This document shows, piece after piece, positions 1 through 5,003 of a stretch of 8,390 nucleotides of DNA (position 1 is its first letter; every line of letters begins with the position of its first letter). This DNA comes from Beijerinckiaceae bacterium. Lineage in GTDB: Bacteria > Pseudomonadota > Alphaproteobacteria > Rhizobiales > Beijerinckiaceae. Below the pieces are notes generated by a model. That model was not told the origin of the DNA, did not search any database, and was given only the letters and a program-made list of their open reading frames with translations. The stretch covers positions 1 through 8,390 of the forward strand of contig DAICZI010000056.1 of the NCBI GenBank assembly GCA_027311205.1. Direction: 5' to 3'. The position numbers and the translations under genes are program-made.

Positions 1-707
1 GCCTGTTCCGGGTGAGTATCTTGCGAGCAAGGTTGGGGCGAAGACAGTACATAGGGCGAGGTCACTGACCCTGCCAGCACCGCCCCGCAGACGGCCAAAG
101 CCATTTTGAGCTCTTTTTCGCCATCGAAATCGACTTCAAGCGCCCGGCGGCGAAACAGGCCGGTGATCAGCGTCAGCAGCACATTGATGGCGAATTCGAC
201 ATCCAAATCCGGTGCCACCAGCGCCGCAGCATGGGCGTGCGCAATGAATTGCCGCAATTCTGCGCGCACTTGCGCATCGACTTCGAGATGGAGCCACTCC
301 AGTTGCGGGTTTCGCGCCGCTTCGGCCCAGATTTCCATGAGCAGAATGAATCGTTCACGCGGTTCCTCGACAAGGTGATGGCGCAAAACCGCCGTCATGA
401 CCGCAAACATATCCGCATCAGCACGCAATTTGGCGAAATCGCCGCGCATGGCCTGCTTGTCTTGCTGACACATGCCCTCGACCAGCGCTTCTTTCGAGGC
501 AAAATAGCGATAGATATTGCCCGGACTCATCCCCGCGGCCCGCGCCACATCCTGTATGGTGGCGCGATGAAATCCGGCGCGCACGAAACAGGTGCGTGCT
601 GCGGTCAAAATCACCTCGCGACGGGCATCATTGCCCGCCATGGGCACACCAGGCATAGGCACACCAGGAATGGGCACACCAGGAATGGGCACACCAGGTT
701 CGAGCAT
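1..707 (-). CDS. TetR-family transcriptional regulator, C-terminus cut by window edge
   Basis: The frame reads from ATG at 707 to the window edge without a stop, giving at least 235 residues; the family usually has about 190-220. Residues 2-21 are a Gly-Val-Pro-Ile/Met-Pro pentapeptide repeated four times. The TetR fold begins after it at MAGNDARREVILTAA. The helix-turn-helix is clear (ATIQDVARAAGMSPGNIYRYF, then SKEALVEG). The rest is helical and typical of TetR ligand-binding domains (RERFILLMEIWAEAARNP). After the last helix (KMALAVCGAVLAG) the frame continues as a Ser/Pro/Gln-rich tail, unusual for the family. ATG 707 has a weak AGG-type ribosome site; the in-frame ATGs at 656 and 641 have none that I can see, although 641 would give the textbook N-terminus. 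A palindrome 13 bases upstream suggests autorepression. The ligand and targets are unknown; an efflux operon beyond the left edge is a common arrangement but unseen. Confidence 0.9.
   Translation of the reverse strand, partial: MLEPGVPIPGVPIPGVPMPGVPMAGNDARREVILTAARTCFVRAGFHRATIQDVARAAGMSPGNIYRYFASKEALVEGMCQQDKQAMRGDFAKLRADADMFAVMTAVLRHHLVEEPRERFILLMEIWAEAARNPQLEWLHLEVDAQVRAELRQFIAHAHAAALVAPDLDVEFAINVLLTLITGLFRRRALEVDFDGEKELKMALAVCGAVLAGSVTSPYVLSSPQPCSQDTHPEQ
640..699 (-). repeat. Four tandem 15-bp repeats encoding a GVPIP pentapeptide
   Basis: On the plus strand the units are ATGGGCACACCAGGC, ATAGGCACACCAGGA, ATGGGCACACCAGGA and ATGGGCACACCAGGT, head to tail with no gap, at 640, 655, 670 and 685. 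They differ only at the third and last bases. Read on the minus strand in the frame of the TetR gene they encode Gly-Val-Pro-Ile/Met-Pro four times. Because 15 is a multiple of three, gain or loss of a unit would keep the frame and change only the length of the N-terminal arm. The near identity suggests recent expansion by slippage. Confidence 0.9.
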
Positions 708-720
708 CGGCCTATCCGTT

Positions 721-740
721 GAGAATGAACGTTCATTCTC
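721..740. promoter_or_regulatory. Perfect 20-bp palindrome, probable TetR operator
   Basis: The half-site GAGAATGAAC is followed at once by its exact reverse complement GTTCATTCTC, giving ten paired positions without a mismatch or spacer. It lies between the uraH stop (762) and the start of the TetR gene (707), ending 13 bases before that ATG. TetR-family dimers commonly bind palindromes of this size in their own promoters, so negative autoregulation is the likely role. It is not a terminator: it is not GC-rich and no T-run follows on either strand. The binding partner is inferred from position only. Confidence 0.75.
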
Positions 741-765
741 TTAAGGCCAGCTGCGGAAAAGTCAA
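739..765 (-). promoter_or_regulatory. Possible promoter of the TetR gene
   Basis: On the minus strand a TTGACT hexamer (765-760) overlaps the uraH stop codon, TGA. A weak -10-like TAAGAG lies 16 bases further on, touching the edge of the palindrome at 721-740. A repressor bound to the palindrome would then cover the transcription start. The -35 match is good and the -10 match is poor, so this is tentative. It would allow the regulator to be transcribed separately from uraH. Confidence 0.3.
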
Positions 766-1205
766 CTGCCGCGATAGGTCGAATAGCTCCAGGGGCTGGC
801 GAGAAGTGGTACATGATAATGCCCGGCGGGCTCGTCGATGACGAAGCGAATCGGCACGATATCGAGAAAACCGGTCTGTCCGCGCGCGGCAAAATAGGGG
901 CCGATGTGAAAGTTCAGTTCATAGGTGCCGGTCGCAAAGGCGGCTCCTGCCATCAGCGGCGTGTCGGTGCGCCCGTCGGCATTGGTGATGCTGGCGGTGA
1001 CCAGATGGCGCGACCCGTCGTCTGCGAGCCTGTGAAGCTCGATCCTGACGCCGGAAGCTGGCTTGCCGGAGACCAGATCAAGCACATGGGTTGAAAGGAC
1101 TTGGGTTGAAAGGATTTGGGTTGAAAGTCGCGACACGGCATGGGCCTTTTTCAAGCTGGAGGCCTTGGTAACACAGGGCGGGCGCATTTCGCGAGGGGCT
1201 GGCAT
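762..1205 (-). CDS. uraH: 5-hydroxyisourate hydrolase (HIUase, transthyretin-like)
   Basis: It hydrolyses 5-hydroxyisourate, the product of urate oxidation, to OHCU on the way to allantoin. Family landmarks are present in the 147-residue product: LSTHVLDLVSGKPASGV with the catalytic His40, TNADGRTD with Arg79, and the C-terminal signature HVPLLASPWSYSTYRGS with His131. The core from residue 37 is 111 residues, the usual size of the whole protein. The preceding 36 residues are an extension that includes two extra copies of the LSTHV segment (LSTQI, LSTQV), each with Gln replacing the active-site His. ATG 1205 has an AAGG ribosome site about 8 bases upstream; GTG at 1136 is the main alternative and would still include the repeats. 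The gene is divergent from puuD, whose enzyme makes its substrate, which strongly supports the assignment. Confidence 0.93.
   Translation of the reverse strand: MPAPREMRPPCVTKASSLKKAHAVSRLSTQILSTQVLSTHVLDLVSGKPASGVRIELHRLADDGSRHLVTASITNADGRTDTPLMAGAAFATGTYELNFHIGPYFAARGQTGFLDIVPIRFVIDEPAGHYHVPLLASPWSYSTYRGS
1084..1128 (-). repeat. Three tandem 15-bp repeats in the 5' part of uraH
   Basis: The plus-strand units ACATGGGTTGAAAGG, ACTTGGGTTGAAAGG and ATTTGGGTTGAAAGT follow each other directly. On the minus strand they encode Leu-Ser-Thr-Gln-Ile, Leu-Ser-Thr-Gln-Val and Leu-Ser-Thr-His-Val. The last copy is the conserved first strand of HIUase with its catalytic His; the two upstream copies have Gln (CAA) where it has His (CAT). 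The array therefore looks like an in-frame expansion of a functional motif. The unit sequence is unrelated to that of the 15-bp array in the neighbouring TetR gene. Confidence 0.9.
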
Positions 1206-1210
1206 ATTTT

Positions 1211-1240
1211 TTGCCTTGCCAAACGGTGCAAATCCATAAA
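1211..1240 (+). promoter_or_regulatory. Possible puuD promoter
   Basis: A TTGCCT hexamer (1211-1216) and a CATAAA hexamer (1235-1240) are spaced by 18 bases in the short gap between the divergent uraH and puuD starts. Transcription would begin only a few bases before the puuD ATG, so the message would have almost no leader. The matches are partial and the assignment is weak. No clear operator palindrome is seen in this gap. Confidence 0.22.
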
Positions 1241-1251
1241 GAAAATGGCCA

Positions 1252-2481
1252 ATGGACCCCTATATTCTCGACTGGATCACCATGCTGATCCGCTGGCTGC
1301 ATGTCGTGACGGCGATGGCGTGGATCGGCGCGTCGTTTTTCTTCATCCATCTGGATGCCAGCCTGCGGCCCGAACCCGACATCGAACCGGGGACCGGCGG
1401 GCGCACGTGGCAAGTGCATGGCGGTGGCTTTTATGAGATGCGCAAATATGCGGTTGCACCCGCCAGGCTGCCCGCGCACCTGACATGGCACAAGTGGCAA
1501 TCCTACTGGACGTGGATTTCCGGCTTCTTTCTGCTCACCACTGTCTATTACGCGCAGTCGCAGCTTTTCCTGATTGACCCTGCGGTGATGGCATTGACGC
1601 CGTTGCAGGCCGCGGCGATCGGCATGGGCGGGCTTCTGGCTGGGTGGCTGGTCTATGACGGGCTTTGCCGTTCGCCGTTGCGCGCGGATGACAATCTGCT
1701 GGCGCTGGTGGGGTTTGGCTTTGTGGTGCTGGCGAGTTACGGCTTTTCAAAAGTGTTTTCAGGGCGCGGGGCGGTCATTCATACCGGTGCGCTGATGGCG
1801 ACGATCATGACCTTCAATGTGTTTTTCGTGATCATGCCCAATCAGCGCAAGACCATTGCGGCGCTGAGCGCCGGGCAAAAGCCTGATCCGTTATGGGGGG
1901 AGCAGGCCAAAGCGCGCTCGCTGCACAATAATTACATCACCTTGCCGGTGATTTTCATGATGCTGGCGAATCATTATCCGGTGACTTACGCCGATCCGGC
2001 CATCATCCCGGCCTTGACGGCGCTGGTCATTCTCACCGGCGCGATGATCCGGCATTTCTATAATCTTCGCCATAAAGACCACGACAAATCACCATGGTGG
2101 GCATGGCTGGTGGCGGCACTGGCGATCTGGACGGCGTTTTTTGTCGCCGCCAGCGCCAGTCCGGGGTGGCGCGAGAAACTGGGGCTGGCACCGCTGCCCG
2201 AGGCGCCACTGGTGCATGATGCAGGGCTGCGCCTGCCGCCACCTGAAGTCGTCGCTATTGTCGAGGGCCGCTGCGCCATGTGCCATGCGGCGCAGCCGTT
2301 CTGGCCGGGCCTTGATAATGCCCCGTATCATGTGCTGCTGGATACGCCGCAGCATATAGCTGTTCAGGCCGCTGCCATTCAGCGCATGGCGGTGATGACC
2401 CATGCCATGCCGCCGGGCAATGTTTCCGCCATCACGGCCCGCGAGCGCGGCACTCTGGCCCGCTGGCTGGCCGGATCATGA
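1252..2481 (+). CDS. puuD: Membrane-bound urate oxidase with C-terminal cytochrome c domain (PuuD)
   Basis: PuuD oxidises urate to 5-hydroxyisourate and is thought to pass electrons through its own haem to the respiratory chain instead of making peroxide. The 409-residue product has about eight hydrophobic segments, near residues 9-33, 84-104, 118-140, 147-167, 174-194, 229-247, 251-270 and 284-303. Several His and Trp residues in or next to them fit the family (IRWLHVVTAMAWIGASFFF, HNNYITLPVIFMM). The C-terminal cytochrome c part has one haem site, CAMCH at 341-345, and a likely axial Met386 in MPPGN, followed by the usual final helix (RERGTLARWLAGS). ATG 1252 places the first membrane segment directly after a short N-terminus; its ribosome site is weak. 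It is divergent from uraH, which acts on its product, and the lyase gene follows after 37 bases. Confidence 0.93.
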   Translation: MDPYILDWITMLIRWLHVVTAMAWIGASFFFIHLDASLRPEPDIEPGTGGRTWQVHGGGFYEMRKYAVAPARLPAHLTWHKWQSYWTWISGFFLLTTVYYAQSQLFLIDPAVMALTPLQAAAIGMGGLLAGWLVYDGLCRSPLRADDNLLALVGFGFVVLASYGFSKVFSGRGAVIHTGALMATIMTFNVFFVIMPNQRKTIAALSAGQKPDPLWGEQAKARSLHNNYITLPVIFMMLANHYPVTYADPAIIPALTALVILTGAMIRHFYNLRHKDHDKSPWWAWLVAALAIWTAFFVAASASPGWREKLGLAPLPEAPLVHDAGLRLPPPEVVAIVEGRCAMCHAAQPFWPGLDNAPYHVLLDTPQHIAVQAAAIQRMAVMTHAMPPGNVSAITARERGTLARWLAGS

Positions 2482-2503
2482 GCGCGCGCGGCATACCAAT
2501 CCC

Positions 2504-2510
2504 AAGGAGA
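2504..2510 (+). promoter_or_regulatory. Strong ribosome binding site setting the lyase start
   Basis: AAGGAGA lies eight bases before the ATG at 2519 and is the best ribosome site in the window. It decides the start of the ammonia-lyase: the frame is open further upstream, to an ATG at 2402, but that would overlap the end of puuD by 80 bases and add residues with no counterpart in the family. Confidence 0.85.
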
Positions 2511-2518
2511 ACCCCATC

Positions 2519-4147
2519 ATGAGCGTCAGTATCGACGGCTGCAAACTGAAGGGCCGTGATGTGGTCCGGGTGGCGCGCCGCTCCAAGGCCGGGCGGTTCG
2601 AGAAGGCGCGGCTTGCACCCGGCGCGCGCGCCAGCATCGCCGCGACACGGGCCTTTATTGATCAGCATTTCATGCGCGATGACGCGCCGCTGATGTATGC
2701 CTTCAACACTGGCGTCGGCCTGTTCAAGGATCAGCGCGTGCTGATGCGCGACATGGCCGAATACCAGCGCCGCTCGGTCTATGCCCACGCTACCGGCATT
2801 GGCGAGCCTTTTGCCGAGGATGTCACCCGCGCTATCATGCTGCTGCGCGCCAATGCCTTTGCCTCGAATTATTCGCGGCCGAGCGTTGCCATGGTTGAGC
2901 GGCTGATTGCCTGTCTCAATGCCGGGCTGCATCCGGTGATCCCGCAAAAGGGTTCGGTCGGGGCATCTGGTGATCTGGCACCGCTGGCGCACATGGCAGG
3001 CGCCGTCTGCGGCTTTGAAGAGGCCGAGATGGTGTTTCGCGGCCAGCGCCTGCCGGCGCGTGCCGCTTTGGCGAAAGCGGGCCTGCCTCCTGATTTCGTC
3101 CTTGAGGCCAAGGACGCCTCGGCCCTGATCAATGGCTCAACCGTGTCGCTGGCGGTCGGCGTGCTGGCAGTCGAGGATGCGCGGCGCTTGCGCAAACATG
3201 CTGATATTGCCATGTGCCTGTCGCTGGAGGCGATGCGCGGCGAAAAGGCCGCCTTCGATCCGCGCGTTCACAGGGCCCGCCCGCATCCGGGCCAGTCCCT
3301 GGTGGCGCGCAACATCTTGCGTATCATCGACGGCTCGAAACGCTGCGGGGCGGCGGCCCGCGATATTGTCTTCCCGGATGAGGCGCGCGCACCCGGCCAG
3401 TCCGCCGCGCCACGCGTTCAGGATGTCTATTCGCTGCGTTGCACGCCGCAGGTGCATGGCCCGTTCCGCGAAGCCCTCGATTATGTCGACGGGATTATCG
3501 GCCGCGAGATCAATTCGGCGACGGACAACCAGCTGATTATTGCTGAAGATGGCGGCTACAGTGCTATTTCAGCGGGCCATTTCCATGGCGCTTATGTCGC
3601 CCAGGCGATGGATGTGCTGGCGCTGGCGCTGACGGATTTGTCGTCAATCAGCGAGCGGCGGCTGGCGCGGCTGGTCGATCCAACCTTGAGCTATGGCCTG
3701 CCGCGCAATCTGCTGGCGGGCAAGCGCGGGCTCAATACGGGCTGGGCAACGGTGCAATGCTCGATGTCAGCCCTGGTCATGGAAAACCGCGGCCTCTCCA
3801 TGCCCGCTTCAGTCGATTCAATTCCCGGCAAATCCAATGCCGAGGATCATGTGTCGAATTCCACCTATGCGGCGCGCAAGGCCCGCACCATCGTGGAAAA
3901 TGCCGAGCAGGTCATAGCCTGCGAAATGCTGATGGCGGCGCAGGCGCTGAGCCTGGTTGAACCGCTTTGCGATGGCTTTCCGCTGGGGCGGGGCAGTGCC
4001 GCGGCGATGGCGGCCATCCGCGCGGCGATCTCCCCCAGCCTGGAGGGCGACCGCTGGTATCAGACCGACATGAGCCAGGCGCTCACGCTGTTGCGCGGCA
4101 ATGATGTGGTTGCGGCGGTGGAAGCGGCCGTCGGCACCCTCGAATAA
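2519..4147 (+). CDS. MIO-dependent aromatic amino acid ammonia-lyase, histidine ammonia-lyase-like
   Basis: The enzyme removes ammonia from an aromatic amino acid using a cofactor (MIO) formed from its own Ala-Ser-Gly triad, seen here as A149-S150-G151 in GSVGASGDLAPLAHM. The other active-site positions known from Pseudomonas putida HutH also appear conserved: Tyr60, His90, Asn205 (ALINGS), Gln301, Tyr304 and Arg307 (QDVYSLRC), Phe355 and Glu442 (EDHVS). His90 and Glu442 are the positions that contact the imidazole, so histidine is the best guess, giving urocanate. Differences from standard HutH are 542 residues against about 510, about 14 additional residues between Asn205 and Gln301, Ala89 where HutH usually has Ser, and Ala441 where it usually has Gln. 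No hutU, hutI or hutG is nearby. It probably shares a transcript with puuD (37-base gap). A paralogue with another substrate cannot be excluded, hence no gene symbol. Confidence 0.88.
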   Translation: MSVSIDGCKLKGRDVVRVARRSKAGRFEKARLAPGARASIAATRAFIDQHFMRDDAPLMYAFNTGVGLFKDQRVLMRDMAEYQRRSVYAHATGIGEPFAEDVTRAIMLLRANAFASNYSRPSVAMVERLIACLNAGLHPVIPQKGSVGASGDLAPLAHMAGAVCGFEEAEMVFRGQRLPARAALAKAGLPPDFVLEAKDASALINGSTVSLAVGVLAVEDARRLRKHADIAMCLSLEAMRGEKAAFDPRVHRARPHPGQSLVARNILRIIDGSKRCGAAARDIVFPDEARAPGQSAAPRVQDVYSLRCTPQVHGPFREALDYVDGIIGREINSATDNQLIIAEDGGYSAISAGHFHGAYVAQAMDVLALALTDLSSISERRLARLVDPTLSYGLPRNLLAGKRGLNTGWATVQCSMSALVMENRGLSMPASVDSIPGKSNAEDHVSNSTYAARKARTIVENAEQVIACEMLMAAQALSLVEPLCDGFPLGRGSAAAMAAIRAAISPSLEGDRWYQTDMSQALTLLRGNDVVAAVEAAVGTLE

Positions 4148-4162
4148 GCCGTTTCTCTGCAT

Positions 4163-4185
4163 CAGGGACGGGAAAACCGCCCCTG
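4163..4185 (+). terminator. GC-rich stem-loop after the lyase gene, possible terminator
   Basis: CAGGGACGG and CCGCCCCTG can pair over nine positions with one A-C mismatch, closing a GAAAA loop. It begins 15 bases after the lyase stop, where a terminator would be expected between this gene and chvI. No T-run follows, so intrinsic termination would be poor; it could instead stabilise the 3' end or act with Rho. Confidence 0.35.
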
Positions 4186-4220
4186 CAGCGACGCTCCTGA
4201 CACGTTTCGGCCATTATATG

Positions 4221-4248
4221 TTGCAGGAGTGCGCGCGGACGTTATAGA
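4221..4248 (+). promoter_or_regulatory. Possible chvI promoter
   Basis: TTGCAG (4221-4226) and TATAGA (4243-4248) are 16 bases apart and lie 25 bases before the chvI start. They are the best sigma-70-like pair in the 125-base gap after the lyase gene, though both are partial matches. A separate promoter is likely because chvI begins a conserved operon unrelated to the genes upstream. I see no obvious operator repeat here. Confidence 0.3.
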
Positions 4249-4272
4249 TGTTGACAGCAAGGAAGCCCCTCA

Positions 4273-4971
4273 ATGCCGACAATTGCCCTGGTCGATGATG
4301 ACCGCAACATTCTGACATCGGTTTCCATCGCATTGGAAGGCGAGGGCTACCGCGTGCAAACCTATACCGATGGCGCTTCGGCGCTGGATGGTCTGCGCGG
4401 CAATCCGCCTGATCTGGCGATTTTCGATATTAAAATGCCGCGCATGGATGGCATGGAACTGCTCCGCCGCCTGCGGCAGAAATCCGATTTGCCGGTGATT
4501 TTCCTGACCTCGAAAGACGAGGAAATCGACGAGCTTTTCGGATTGAAAATGGGTGCGGATGATTTTATCCGCAAGCCGTTCTCGCAGCGCCTGCTGGTTG
4601 AGCGGGTCAAGGCGATATTGCGGCGGGCCAACCCGAAAGATGCGGCCGCGACCAAGGAATCAGAGGCCAAAATCCTGGAGCGCGGCCTGCTTCGCATGGA
4701 TCCTGACCGCCATGCCAGCACCTGGAAGGGTGAGGCGGTGGTGCTCACCGTGACGGAATTTCTCATTCTGCAGGCTCTGGCCACAAGGCCCGGCGTGGTG
4801 AAAAGCCGCAATGCGTTGATGGATGCAGCCTATGACGATCAGGTTTACGTCGATGACCGCACCATCGACAGCCATATCAAGCGGCTCCGCAAGAAGTTTG
4901 TGGCCAGCGATCCCGAGTTCGACATGATCGAAACACTTTACGGCGTCGGCTACCGGTTCAAGGAAGCTTGA
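4273..4971 (+). CDS. chvI: ChvI-type response regulator (OmpR family)
   Basis: This is the DNA-binding partner of the ChvG kinase; in rhizobia, Agrobacterium and Brucella (as BvrR) the pair controls envelope, acid-response and host-association genes. The 232-residue product has an N-terminal receiver domain with acidic residues Asp8-Asp10, the phosphorylation site Asp52 (FDIKMP), Thr79 (FLTS) and Lys101 (RKPF). A winged-helix domain follows at about residues 130-230, with the recognition helix region [16 protein letters not shown] and the wing ending LYGVGYRF. The length matches the family. An AAGGAAG ribosome site sits seven bases before the ATG. The kinase gene follows within about 30 bases, and hprK, EIIA and ptsH complete the usual alphaproteobacterial order, which identifies it more firmly than the domain content alone. 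Confidence 0.93.
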   Translation: MPTIALVDDDRNILTSVSIALEGEGYRVQTYTDGASALDGLRGNPPDLAIFDIKMPRMDGMELLRRLRQKSDLPVIFLTSKDEEIDELFGLKMGADDFIRKPFSQRLLVERVKAILRRANPKDAAATKESEAKILERGLLRMDPDRHASTWKGEAVVLTVTEFLILQALATRPGVVKSRNALMDAAYDDQVYVDDRTIDSHIKRLRKKFVASDPEFDMIETLYGVGYRFKEA

Positions 4972-5003
4972 GGGCAGGCTGATGGCCGGATGTGAGGGTA
5001 CCC

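Noticed and set aside
231..722. Plus-strand open frame of 163 codons with a RHGHTRNGHTR repeat
   Set aside because: It is antisense to the TetR gene; the repeat-like protein is the 15-bp array read on the wrong strand, and the frame has no family features.
611..892. Minus-strand frame with a repeated LVCPF motif
   Set aside because: It reads the same 15-bp array in another frame and spans the uraH-TetR junction; the GVPIP frame continues into a clear TetR domain.
1084..1128. TTGGGTTGAAAG direct repeats as regulator sites (iterons) upstream of puuD
   Set aside because: They lie within the uraH coding frame and encode a repeated family motif, which explains them better; they are also over 120 bases from the puuD start.
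2402..2518. Longer lyase beginning at ATG 2402
   Set aside because: It would overlap the cytochrome c end of puuD, and the AAGGAGA site fixes ATG 2519 instead.
2432..2992. Minus-strand open frame of 186 codons
   Set aside because: It is antisense to the puuD end and the lyase N-terminus; it has no recognisable motif or ribosome site.
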